Source: Bettongia penicillata ogilbyi (taxonomy: Eukaryota > Chordata > Mammalia > Diprotodontia > Potoroidae). Taken from it: a stretch of DNA of 64,000 nt. Location: NCBI GenBank assembly GCA_023548195.1, contig JAJHZJ010000531.1, positions 9,225,900 to 9,289,899 of the forward strand, given 5' to 3'. The position numbers and the translations under genes were made by a program. Shown piece by piece: positions 23,850 through 34,455 of this stretch. Below the pieces are notes generated by a model. It was not told where the DNA came from, did no database searches, and was given only the letters and a program-made list of their open reading frames with translations. Positions within the stretch are counted from its first letter, which is position 1. Each line of letters starts with the position of its first letter.

Positions 23850-24723
23850 TTGAGCTCAGGAAATAGAAGAGCTGGAAAAGCAAGTTAGCGGCTTGCTAAA
23901 GGATAACCAAAAAAATGCTGAGGAAAATAACAACTTTAAAAAGAGGCTAACTCAATTGGAAAAAGAGGTCCAAAATGCCAATGAGGAGAAGGAGGCTTTA
24001 AAAGCAGAAATAGCCAAATAGAGGAGAATTTTCAAAAACTCACTGAACAAAACAGATTTTTACAAGAGAGAATTGAGCTCAGGGAAGCTAATGACTATGA
24101 CATAAACCAAACAGTTAAAACACAAAACCAAAAGTTTGGGAAAAAATAGAAGATAATGTGAAACATCTCACTGGAAAAAAAAAACTGACTTGGAAAATAG
24201 ATCAAGGAGAGAAATTTAAAAATTATGGGACTACCTGAAAGCTATGATCAAAGAAGAGCCTAGACATTATCTCCCATGAAATTATCAAGGAAAACTGTAC
24301 TGATTTTCTAGAACCAAAGGGAAAAATAAATATTGAAAAATCCACTGATCACCTCCTGAAAGAGACCCAAAGAAAGAAACTCCTAGGAATATTGTGGCCA
24401 AATTTCAGAGTTCCCAGGTGAAGGAGAAAATACTGCAAGCAGCTAGAAAGAAGCAATTCAAGTATTGTGGAAATACAATCAGGATAACACAGGATCTGGC
24501 ACCTTCAACACTAAGGGATTGAAGGACTTGGAATAGGGTATTCCAGAAGTCAAAGGAACTGGGATTAAAACCAAGAATCACCTACCCAGCAAATCTGAGT
24601 ATAATACTTCAAAGGAATAAATGGTCATTCAATGATATAGAGGACTTTCAAGCATTCATGATGAAAAGACACAAACTGAAGAAAAAATTTGACTTTCCAA
24701 CACAAGAATCAAGAGAAGCATGA
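23850..24723 (+). pseudogene. L1-type ORF1 (broken) of the HAL1-like insertion
   Basis: Encodes a decayed ORF1p. The coiled coil is seen as NNNFKKRLTQLEKEVQNANE near 23927-23986. The junction to the RNA-recognition domain is TDLENRSRRE near 24186-24215. The C-terminal domain includes ILQAARKKQFKYCGNTIRIT near 24429-24488 and LGLKPRITYPANLS near 24560-24600, ending DFPTQESREA. Multiple stops and frameshifts prevent expression. The next sequence is 3' UTR shared with the other HAL1-like copies, not ORF2. Confidence 0.85.
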
Positions 24724-25651
24724 CAAGGTAAACAGGAAAGAGAAATCTTAAAAGAGTTTCTAAAGCTGAACTGTTTACATTCCTACATAGAAAGAAAATA
24801 TTTGTAACTCTTGAGACTTTTCTCAGTATTTGGGTAGGTGGAGGGATTGTACATACACACACAGAGAGAGTACAGGTTGTGTTGTCTCAGAAGAGAGGAT
24901 ATCTACAAAAAACAAAAATAAAATAAAAATCAAGGGTTGAAGGAGGAAAATACTGGGAAGAGAAAGGGTGAAATGGAATGGCGAAGGCTGTAACTCATAA
25001 AAGAGATAAGAAAAATCTTGTGCAATAGAGTAGAAAGGGGAGAAAGGTAGAGGGGGAAAGTGAAGCTACTTCCTCCACATATGGCTTGAGGAGGGAATGA
25101 CATGCTCACTAAATATGGTGTGAAAATCTATCTTACACTAAAGGAAAGAAGGGGAGGAGGTGACAAGTTGGGTGAAGGGAATGACAGAAGGGAAGGTAAA
25201 TGGGAGAAGGGACTAGCTAGAAATAAACACTTTTGGGAAGGGACAAGGTGAAATGAGGGAATAAAAAAAACAGGGGGATAGAGTAGGATAGAGGGCAATA
25301 TAGTTAGTATTACACAACATGATTATTATGGAAATCTTTTGCAAGATGGCACATATTTAGTCTGTATTGAATTGCTTACCTTCTCAGTGGGGATGGGGAG
25401 GGAGGGAGAGAGGGAGTAAATTTGGAATTCAAAGTATTAGAAACAAATGTTAAGTATTATTATTGCATATAACCAGGAAATAAGAAACACAGGTAATGGG
25501 GTATAGAAATTTATCTTGCCCTACAAGAAAAGAGAGAAGATGGGGATAAGGGAAGGGTATGGTGTGATAGAAAGGAGGGTACATTGAGGGAAGGGGTAAT
25601 CAGAATGCAAGGTATTGTGGATTGAGGGGGAGGGGAGAGATGGGGAGAAAA

Positions 25652-26634
25652 ATTAGACATGTTACAAAGTGATGTAAAAGCAATTAATATTAAAACAATT
25701 GACTGAATTAATTACTGAGACTTAATCAGAGACATCTTTAGTTTGGGGAAAAGACATTTAGTCTAAGTTTCCTAGAGGCAGGTAACCTCGGGTAAAGTTT
25801 GGCATAGATGAAAAAGTTAAGATTTTAATACTAACCCTAAATTTGATTTTATGATTGTTGTTTAATCAGGAACTAGAATATTCATGGAAAGGCATGTAAA
25901 CCACTTAAGACTTGCCTCAAAAAATGTTCCTTAGACAATGTGAAATTATAGTCATATCTGAAACCTGGTTATTGGAACTTGCTATTTTAAGATTCTATGG
26001 GAATATTAAGTGACATTCTTCTTAGTCTAACTCTAGGTATGGATAGCAAGAAAGGTTATTTGAGCCTCCAATCCATGATGCCTATGCAATGCTGGTATGC
26101 AATGAAATGATCTCATGGGAAGAGTGGAAGAGCAGCTGTTTAGCCTGGGCTGAGGTAGGATTCTCCTGACTCAATTTCCCCACTGACATCTGGTAGATTT
26201 TAAGCCTGACTGAATGCAAGTTGACATTCTACTCCTGCCTTGAATTGACATGAAGTTGAGGAGATACTGTTTTCCTGCAGTGTCCCTACTCTTAGTGGCA
26301 ATTTCCTATAGTCAAAAGGTTTGTAAGCTTAATACTAGATCCATTAAATTATAGGTTGTTGGTAGAGGAACATCCGAAGTTAAGTCTAAAATTAAACTAT
26401 TAGGCTTAGGACTTTAGATCAGCAACAATAAGTTAGTGTCCATTAATTCTTAGCAATAGTGTGGAGACAATTAGGTCAAGGGCTTTTGAAGTTAGCATAC
26501 ATAAGTATTATTTGTGTCTCAGTTGGTTAAGGTTAAAAAAATCATTTGTTGTCTATATTGTAAGTGCTTTAAAAGAAATATCACCTGACCAAAAGTTGGA
26601 ATTGTTTTATGTGATATAGACTGTGTCAAAAATG
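25652..26634 (+). other. Non-HAL1 segment inside the insertion (possible 3' transduction)
   Basis: About 980 bp lying between the truncated HAL1 3' UTR and the A tail, inside the target duplications. It has no resemblance I can see to other HAL1 or L1 copies in the window and no open frame of note. No AATAAA is visible just upstream of the tail. It may be flanking DNA carried over by read-through transcription, a template-switch partner RNA, or an unrecognised element. LTR-like TG...CA ends were not found. Confidence 0.6.
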
Positions 26635-26643
26635 AAAAAAAAA

Positions 26644-26660
26644 AAGAAAATGATTTTCTA
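26644..26660. repeat. 17-bp target-site duplication, right copy
   Basis: AAGAAAATGATTTTCTA follows the A tail. After it, ORF1 of the host L1 resumes. Confidence 0.92.
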
Positions 26661-28920
26661 AAAATTAGATTTGGGCAAGTTAAAGCCAATGTGAAGAAAC
26701 AATAGGAAACAAAAAACCAAAAGAATGAAAAAAATGGAAGAAAATGTGAAATGTCTCATTGGAAAATAAAACTACAGACTAATTTCCCAAATGAATATTG
26801 ATGTGAAAAATTTAAATAAAATATGAGTAAGGAGATTGCAACAAGATTATGGAGCATGATCAGGTAGGATTATACAAGAAATGCATGACTTGTTTAAAAT
26901 TAGGACAATCATCATTAAAATTGACCATTTAAATAACAAAAATCACGGAAATCATAAGATTTTCTTATTAGATTCAGAAAAAAAAAGACTGACAACATAC
27001 ACTGCTCATTCCTATTGAAAACACTAGAGAGCAAAGGAATTAATGATATATTTGTTAAAATGATTAAGTAGAACCTATTTAAAACCAAGAACTAGCATTA
27101 TCCATAATAGAGATAAACTTGAAGCCTTCCCAATGGTAAAGCAAAGATGCTCTTCATCACCAATATTGTTCAATATTGTACTAGAAATGCTAGCTGTAAG
27201 AATGGGAGAAGAAAAGGAATTGAAGGAATTAGAACAGGGAGCGAGGAAACAAAACTATCACTGTTTGTAGACAATATGATGTTATATTTAGAGAACCCCA
27301 GAGAATCAACTTAAAAAACTGGTTGAAATAATTAACAACTTTAGCAGTCATAAGATATAAAACAAATTCACATAAATCATCAGCATTTCTATGTATTACT
27401 TACAGAGTCCAGCAACAAGAGATAGAGAAAGAAATTCCATTTAAAATAAATATATAGAATATAAAATTCTTGGGAGTCTTCCTCCCAAGACAAGTGAACA
27501 ACAGTCACGATCACTTTTCCCACCAGTAAAGTCAGATATAAACACATGAAAAATATTAATTGCTCATGGAATGGATTAGCTGATATAATAAAACTGACAG
27601 TTATATGTAAATTATGATACTTATTCAATACCATAATAATCCATCTACCAAAAATATTTATAGAACTAGAAAAATTAATAGCAAAATTTTCCTGGAAGAA
27701 AAAAAGGTCAAGAATATCAAGGGAATTAATTTGATAAAAAAATGTGAAGAAAGATTGTTTAGCAGTATCAGTTTTCAAACTATGTTGCAAAGTGGCAATC
27801 ATCAAAACAATCTGGCACTGGCCAAGAAGTAGAAGAGTGGATCAGTGGAATAGAGTAGATACACAATACACACTAAGATATGACCAAAGCAATTTAGCGT
27901 TTGATAAATGAAAAGATGTCAACTTTGTGCACAGAAATTCAGTATATAACAAAAACTGCTAGGAAAACTGGAAAGTAGCTTGACAGAAGTTTTGTATAGA
28001 GCAACACATCACCCAGTATACTAAGATTAGATCAAAATGGCTCCATGATTTAAACAACAATGATACAATAAGCAAAGTAGGAAAATGTGGAATAGTTTAG
28101 CTATCAGATCTATGGGCAAAGGAAGAATTTATTGTCAAACAAGATAAAAGCATTGTGGAATGCAAAATGTATGATTTTTATTACATTAAATTAAAAAAGT
28201 TTTGCACAAACAAAAACAATGCAGCCATGACTAGAAGAAAAGCAAAGAACTGTGAAAAATACTTTACAACAAATGTTTCTGATAAAGGTCTCATTTCTCA
28301 GATATGTGGAGAACTAAGTCAAATTTATTTTATGAGTCATTCCCCAATGTATAAATGAGCAAAGGCCATGAATAGACAGTTTTCAGATAAAAAGAAAAAA
28401 AAACCCAAAGCTATTTAGAGTCATATGAAAAAATGTTCTAAATCATCATTGGTTAAAGAAATGCAAATTAAAACAACCCTGACATACCTCTTCACATTTT
28501 TCAAATTGGTTGACATTACAGAAAAGGGAAACAACAAATATTGGAGGGGCTGTGGTAAAAATTACTACACTAAGCATTGTAGGAAAACTGATCTCATGAT
28601 TCTAGGGAGCAATTTGGAACTATGCCCAAAGGGCTATACAACTCTATACCTTTAGACCCAGTGATAACACTAGTAGGTTTGTATCTCAGATTTAAAAATA
28701 AGAAAAGGACTTTTATGTGTAGAAATATTTCTGCTATAAATATTTTTTGTGCTGGCAAAGAGTTGGAAATTGAGAAGCTGCCCATCAACTGGGGAATGGC
28801 TAAGCAAGTTGTGGTATACAATTGTAATGGAATATTATTGTACTATAATAAAATGATCAGGATGCTTTCAGAAAAACAAACAAACAAACCTAGAAAGACT
28901 TACATGAACTGATGCAAAGT
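26661..28920 (+). pseudogene. L1 ORF1-ORF2 fused relic: reverse transcriptase and C-terminus
   Basis: After a short ORF1 stretch (NVKCLIGK) the frame passes to ORF2 RT at NYRLISQMNIDVKNLNKI (near 26770-26825); the two halves are in one frame apart from a stop between them. Further RT landmarks are a relic of the F-A-D-D catalytic box at about 27260-27290, read as LSLFVDNMMLYLENP (FVDN, so both the A and second D are changed), and KKLVEIINNFS near 27315. The C-terminal cysteine-rich region is at 28425-28560 (KKCSKSSLVKEMQIKTTL, YWRGCGK), homologous to the KCSSSLAIREMQIKTT/CWRGCG region of human L1 ORF2. Many stops; not functional. The endonuclease domain is absent. Confidence 0.85.
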
Positions 28921-29504
28921 GAAGTGAGCAGAACAAGGAGAACAGTTTACATAGTAATAGCTGTATTATAAAGATGATCAACTGTAAATGACTTAGCTAT
29001 TCTTAGTAATATAAAGGACTAAGAATTCTGAAGGATCTATGATGAAAAATGCTACCCACCTCTAGAGGAAGAACTGATAAAATATGAATGCAGATTTAAG
29101 CAAACTCTTTTTTTGTTTGGTTTACTTTTTTTGTTATTGTCTGTGTTTTCTTCACAAAATGACTAATATGGAAATGTGTTTTGTATGATTGCACATGTAT
29201 AACCTGTATGAAATTTCTTACCACCTCAGGGAAAGAGGAGAGAAAGGATGGTTGGATAGAATTTATGCTCAGAATTGTAAAAAAAACATTAAAATTAAAC
29301 ATATAATTGAGAAAAATAAAATATTAAAATAAGAAAGAATGCTGGAGAATGCAAGTTTCCCCCAAGCAAAATGTCCTAGTTCATCCCCCCAAAAATGTTT
29401 CAAAATATCCTAATCTCCAAGGGTAAGTAGTTATGAGATTTAGTTTCTTTAAATAAATGATCCTCTCCATGGATAAAAAAGGAAAATAAATCCCAGAGAG
29501 TAGG

Positions 29505-30360
29505 GTCAGTCAGTCAAGAAATATTTATTAAATGTCTGCTATGTGCAGGTATTACGCTAAGTGCTGGGGATACAAGGAAAGGCAAAATATAATCCCAGTT
29601 CTTGAGGAGCTCACAATCTAATGAGGAGCCAACATGTAAACAACTATGTACAACAAACATGCTAAATATAGGATAACTAGGAAATAATCAACAGAAGGAG
29701 GGTATTGCAACTAAGGAGATTCCAGATGCAGAGTGGAAGGAAGACCAATCAACTAGCTCTTTCGGTAGTGTATATGCCCTTAACTGTAATAAGAAAGTGA
29801 GGAAAAAAGGGAGTGTTATGTGAGGAATGAGGGAGAGGTATTGAGTTCAGTTTTTGATGTCTTGAATTTAATATGTCTATGACACATTTAGTTCTAGGTT
29901 TACAATAGACAGATTGGAGATATGAGACTGGAGGTCAGCACAGAGGACAAGTAGATTTGGAAATCATCAGCAAAGAGATGAGAGTAGAATCCAGAGAAGC
30001 TGATGCAACCACTAAAGAAAATAACATAGAGGAGTAATAGAAGAGGACCAAGGACAACACCTTTGGGAATACCCATGGTTAGCAGACATGACCTGGATGG
30101 TCTAAGAGATTGAGAAAAAATGGTTAGGCAGGTAGAAGGAGAACCAGTAGAGAACAGTTGTCATGAAAACCTAGAAAGAAGAGAGCATAAAAAAGAGAGA
30201 GTGATTGATAGTGTTAAAGACTTCAGAGAGGATAAGAAAGATGAAGACTGAGGAAAATCCATTACATTTGGTAGCTAAATGTGTATTGGTCACTTTGGAG
30301 AGAATAATTTCAGTTAAATGAGAAGGTCAAGAAAATCGCAGAATGAAACTCAATGCTGTT
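29505..30360 (-). mobile_element. L2/CR1-group LINE, antisense
   Basis: It begins with the reversed L2 3' end (AAGAAATATTTATTAAATGTC, CTAAGTGCTGGGGATACAAGG, GAGGAGCTCACAATCTAATG). It continues through antisense coding-derived phrases such as ATCATCAGCAAAGAGATGA, CTTTGGGAATACCCATGG, GGAGAACCAGTAGAGAACAG and GGTCACTTTGGAGAGAATA. Long but diverged, with no usable frame. Confidence 0.75.
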
Positions 30361-30739
30361 CAGTTATAATGGTCAAACATGGTGGCAGAGAAAAGATGAG
30401 ATTAGGTACCACTAGCCTTTCTTTTCAGAGGTGGTAATCTATGGATATGAATCATAACATGTAATGACATAAATGCTTAGTTGATACGTTGGCTAATCTT
30501 GCTTACATGATTTTTTCTGCTTTTTTCTTTGTGTCAAAAGATGTCGATAGGGGTAGAAGGAGGGATATATCTGGAAATAAAAATGGCATAAAACCAAGAC
30601 ATTATTGTTAATGATCAATATTTATTATTACTTAATATTAAATAATTAGCAACAAAAGTATTGACAAAATGATTAGAACAATACAATTATTATAACACAA
30701 TTCACGACAAAAATTATTATTGTTTCTCTAGAAGATGAA

Positions 30740-31010
30740 ATCTAAGCTGAACCCTGAGGAATTTTAAGTGTTCTGGGAGAGCATGTATTCCAGGCATGTG
30801 GACAATCTTATCCCATCTGCAGAGACTGGAGGTCCTGTTTTTGAGGCAGTCCAAGTTCGATTGAATCACAGAATATGCAGAGGTGAGTAATGTGAGTTAT
30901 CAGGTCTTCTTTGGAGAGGTCAAAATTAAAAACCATAAAGAAAGCCAGTGTAATGTATTCAGGACTGTTGTCATAGCCATACTCAAGGGCTCATTGTTAA
31001 TGACAACATC
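30740..31010 (-). mobile_element. L2/CR1-group LINE fragment, antisense
   Basis: Phrases AGCTGAACCCTGAGGAATTT, GGGAGAGCATGTATTCCAGGC and AAAGAAAGCCAGTGTAATG match the antisense L2 region that is also seen near 16190-16330. Confidence 0.5.
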
Positions 31011-31024
31011 AGTATGGCAGGAGG

Positions 31025-31890
31025 TTTCCAATGAAGTACTCCATAGATCTTTTTCTTGACCCTGGATACTTTGCCATTTTAAAAATAAATGATGTGGATA
31101 AAGACATAGATGGTTTACTGACCGAATTTGCAGATGACAAAATATTGGGAGGGTTAACTAACACAGTGAATCATGGAAAAGATCCACAAGCTTCTCTAAA
31201 GGGTCGAGTATTTGGCTGAATCTAATAATATGGGATTTAACAAGGATATGTGGGCACACAAATCAGGTTCACAGGTATAATATTAGGAAGGCATAGATAG
31301 GCAGTAGTTCTGAAAAAAAGATCTGGGGGGAGAGAGGATAGTGGATTACATATTGACTCAATATGAGTCAAAAGTGTGATGCAGCAACACAAAAGCTCAC
31401 AAAATCTTGAGGCTCATTAAGAGAAGTATGACTTCCACAAATAGGAAGGTGATGGGCCCATGGCTCCTTGCCCTCATTATTTTTCGTATGAAATATTGAG
31501 TTGAGTTCTGGGCACCATGACTTAAGAAAGACATTGATAAGTTGGAGGGTACCTGGAGTTCAGCAGCCAGGATAGTGGAGTGTCTTGAATCCATGACACA
31601 TGAGTATTGGTTACAGAAATTTGGCATGTTTAGACTGGAGAAGAGAAGACTCCTGAGTAGACTGAGACATAATATGTCTAGAAGTATTAGAAAGACTGTC
31701 TTGTAGGGGAAAAGTGAGTCTTCCCATTTGACTCCAGAGTGCAAAGGCAGAAGCAATGGGTGAAAATAGCAAAGAGCAAAAATCGGGCTGGCTGTCAGGA
31801 AAACCTTAATAATCAGTTTTTAAAAGCTGAATGTGCTGCATAGAAAGGCAGTAGGTTCCTTTTCCTTAGAGATCTTTAGGTAGAGCCTGG
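31025..31890 (+). mobile_element. CR1/L3 LINE, reverse-transcriptase C-terminal part
   Basis: A 62-codon open stretch at 31031-31216 translates to KINDVDKDIDGLLTEFADD...GGLTNT. This is the CR1-family RT motif C region (F-A-D-D catalytic aspartates intact as FADD). Downstream nucleotides (CTTGAGGCTCATTAAGAGAAG, GTTGAGTTCTGGGCACCATG, GACTGGAGAAGAGAAGACTC, AGTATTAGAAAGAC) follow the 3' order of CR1 coding sequence with frame breaks. It is an ancient fragment without 5' end or detectable 3' repeat. Confidence 0.75.
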
Positions 31891-32604
31891 AAAACCCTTG
31901 TCAAGTGTGACTTCACCTGAAATGTGATATTTCTTGTTCTCCAACTGATGGTTGTCTACTTTTATTTTGAGATAATAAAACATGCATTTTTCCATTGTAG
32001 CTATTAATGGAAAGCATTGAGAGTATGATGCTGGAGGTGTGCATTTCATTGATACATAAATCCAAATATTTAAATTCTCCTGCCTCTTGTTTGTAGACTT
32101 CAACTTAGTTCTTTTAGAAAAGTGGGGATTATTTAACATGCCAGTTACTCAGCAAGAACTACTCTACTGTATAATGACCCAAGTGTTTTCTTTAGAGAGT
32201 TCATCATGCATAATAGGTATTTATACAACTCTGACTGAATATTTATAGGATAAAATGTAATGACTCTGCCAGAATATATTGGGTCAATTATAGAACAGTA
32301 TATCAGTGCTAGTAAGACATTGTCATCCCATTTTGAGAGGAAATTACAAAAGCTTTTGTGTCTCTCTGGTTTGAATTTAAAGCTAAATGCTTTAATAGCG
32401 TTTTATGGCATTATACGGATGTATTTTTGGTCATGACTTAGCCCTGAATCAATATGATGCTTTGGTGAAAAAAAATTCTGATGAAGATTATGTGATAAAT
32501 ATGTTCTTTTTAAGAGCACAATACCATATAGTAATAATCCTTAATCTTCTTTTATTATAAGGGACAAATAATAGAGAATTGAATAAGATATGGCTAGATA
32601 GCCA
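31891..32604. other. No feature seen
   Basis: AT-rich sequence with no recognisable gene or repeat. Confidence 0.4.
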
Positions 32605-32855
32605 CCAGAGGACAGGTAGATGACACAGTGGAGAGAGTACTGGGTCTGAAGTCAGAAGACATGAGTTCAAATCTGGCCTCAGACATTTTCTATGTGACCT
32701 TGGACAAGTCACTTAAACTTGTTTACCTCAATTTCTTCAGCTATAAAATGGGCTGGAGAAAGAAATAGCAAAGGACTCTAGCATCTCTGCCAAAGAAAAC
32801 CCCAAATGGGGTCACAAACAGTTGCGCACAACTGAAATGATGGAACAACAAAAGA
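32605..32855 (+). mobile_element. Marsupial tRNA-SINE with BovB-like tail
   Basis: Head GACAGGTAGATGACACAGTGG, B box GAGTTCAAATCTGGCCTC and TGTGACCTTGGACAAGTCAC. The tail is GGCTGGAGAAAGAAATAGCAAA ... GCCAAAGAAAACCCCAAATG, then GGGTCACAAACAGTTGCGCACAACTGAAATGA. Same tail class as 6425-6665, here without the CCATGG hairpin. Confidence 0.88.
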
Positions 32856-33134
32856 TGACACTAATGTCTCCCCATGGTTCTGGGAGTAATCAAAGTTGAG
32901 GAAAGGAAAGCAATTTTTCTTTCCATGTAGTTATAAAATACATTATTTGGACATCAAATATCAGCTTGCTGGTGCATCTCATTGATTCCATAGGAGGATG
33001 ACTGGGGACTAGAAACAATGTTCTCTGAACAATGGTTGAAATGACTGAGGTTGTTTTTTACTATAGAAGAAATGGCTATTATGAGGATTGATTTTTGATC
33101 TTTATATGTTTGAAAGCAGATGAAATCAAATAGA

Positions 33135-33330
33135 AGCAGTGTGAACTGGATAGAAAAGTGGCTTTAGAGTCACTGAAAGCTGAGTTCCCAAGTCCCACTG
33201 GGGACATACTTTACTATCTGTGTGGTTTCAGGCAACACTCTAAGAGTTTCAGAAAAGTTGTCGATGTATATTGGCAGAGGGTTTTCTTATGTTAGTTAAA
33301 ACAATGATATCAAATAGAAAGTGGTGATGA
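33135..33330 (+). mobile_element. Marsupial tRNA-SINE, degraded
   Basis: GTGAACTGGATAGAAAAGTGG, TTTAGAGTCACTGAAAGCTGAG, CTGTGTGGTTTCAGGCAACAC, AGTTGTCGATGTATATTGGCA and GAGGGTTTTCTTATGTTAG follow the order of the family seen at 9965-10215, with more decay. Confidence 0.6.
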
Positions 33331-33369
33331 TGATGATGAAAATTAAGGAGATATATTTCATGCTGCTGT

Positions 33370-33420
33370 AGTGTACAAACATTTAGTAAGCACCTCCTAT
33401 GTGTCAGGCCCTGTACTAAT
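33370..33420 (-). mobile_element. Short L2 3'-end fragment (-)
   Basis: AAACATTTAGTAAGCACCTCC, TATGTGTCAGGCCCTGTACT is the reversed L2 3' end. Confidence 0.6.
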
Positions 33421-34234
33421 ATGTAGAGCTATGACTTAACCTTTGAATTAAATGAAATTTTGGGCAATATATCACAAACCTGGCAGAGCAAATGAGTACA
33501 AAACTGTGCTCTATGGACTAGTCTTTATTTGTTTCTGTGAAAGAAGGTTATAGCCCTTTCACAGAGACCGCTAATGCAGAGTAAGTGATGGTATTGGGAA
33601 AGCCTAGGTATCAACTTAGATGCCAAGATGCCAGGATAGGTTGGATGCAAGGAGTATATGACCTCTTCACTGCTTTACTACAGATGACCCTGATAAGTGA
33701 TGAAGAATTATTGACTGTGGTAGAGATGTCATTGTCTGTGTGGCTTTATTTTTCCCGGTGCTTCTCTTGCTTATTGTCACCATCTTCAATCAGGAGATTG
33801 ACAGTAAACTGAAAGGATTTCGTATCAATCACCACATAGACCAGATCATTGAGATCTGAGACTCGGTCTTCTGAAAAGAAGAGGACAAGCCAGAGATTTC
33901 TAGGTTTTGTTCTCCCTAAATTTTGTTTTTGGTTTTCCTTTATTGGTGACACCTTCAAGAGCAGGGGCTACTGCTAAATTTTTTGTTACTGTTTCTCTGT
34001 GTTTGTTTTGCTTTAATTTTTGATTTCTTTTTCTTTCCCCTCTTAGTACTGCCTCTGTCTGGAAGAGTACCTAGTTAAAGGTGCAAGAGCATTTAAATGA
34101 TGAGAGTCCTCTAGAAGATACTTAGAATCTTTTCACCTATGGGGTGGTATGTGACAGGACCACCCATAAACAAGATTCCAATCTCCCCTTTTCATTCTTA
34201 CCTCCCAGTTGGGTCAGATAGATTTCAATACTCA
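33421..34234. other. Unique sequence; one hydrophobic open stretch
   Basis: No repeat recognised. One frame from about 33705 to 33858 reads VIVCVALFFPVLLLLIVTIF followed by a polar tail (NQEIDSKLKGFRI...). This looks like one membrane span but has no start codon, follows two stops, and matches nothing I know. Probably chance. Confidence 0.35.
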
Positions 34235-34455
34235 AATGCACACACACACACACACACACACACACGAATATGTATATCTATTTATATACATACACAGATA
34301 TGTATGAATATATGTGCATATATTTATGAATACATGTGCATATATGTATATATCTGTGTGTATATGTGTAGATATATGTGTATACATCTACACACATATT
34401 ATATACACACATATATCATATATACTTATATATCTACACATACATATATGTATGT
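34235..34455. repeat. Compound (CA)n / (TATG)n / (TA)n microsatellite
   Basis: A CA run at 34235-34265 followed by some 190 bp of mixed TATGTATA, CATATA and CACACATATA words. It accounts for the HTHTHT and Y/I-rich peptide predicted here. Confidence 0.95.

Larger units (their letters stand above)
23088..26643 (+). mobile_element. HAL1-like ORF1-only L1 insertion with extra 3' sequence
   Basis: A complete insertion of 3556 bp between perfect 17-bp target duplications. It starts GGGAGGAGCCAACATAATGG, the shared L1/HAL1 start. A 5' UTR (to about 23850), ORF1 (to the stop at 24721-24723) and a purine-rich 3' UTR follow, colinear with 55440-56340. There is no ORF2. At about 25652 the HAL1 3' UTR stops some 50 bp before its expected end and is followed by about 980 bp of unrelated sequence and an A11 tail at 26635-26645. 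ORF1-only L1 derivatives (HAL1) are an established class; they depend on ORF2 protein in trans. Confidence 0.85.
21917..29330 (+). mobile_element. L1 LINE copy, internally deleted and split by insertion
   Basis: One L1 copy in two pieces: 21917-23087 and 26661-29330. The 5' start GTGGAGGTAGAGCTAACATG is a decayed version of the shared L1 start. The first piece holds 5' UTR and the ORF1 coiled coil. The second begins in ORF1 (ATTAGATTTGGGCAAG, NVKCLIGK), joins at about 26770 to the ORF2 reverse-transcriptase region, and runs through the ORF2 C-terminal cysteine-rich region to a short 3' UTR and an A-rich end. The ORF1 RNA-binding domain, ORF2 endonuclease and first half of the RT linker are missing. 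The interruption is the 3.56-kb insertion at 23088-26643, flanked by a 17-bp target duplication. Confidence 0.85.

Noticed and set aside
25652..26634. Idea that this segment is a solo LTR inside the HAL1
   Set aside because: No TG...CA ends with short target duplication were found, and the HAL1 3' end does not resume after it. Kept as an open alternative only.
27389..27805. 138-codon minus-strand open frame, one of the longest in the window
   Set aside because: It lies antisense to L1 ORF2 reverse-transcriptase relics; A-rich L1 gives long T-rich antisense frames without function.
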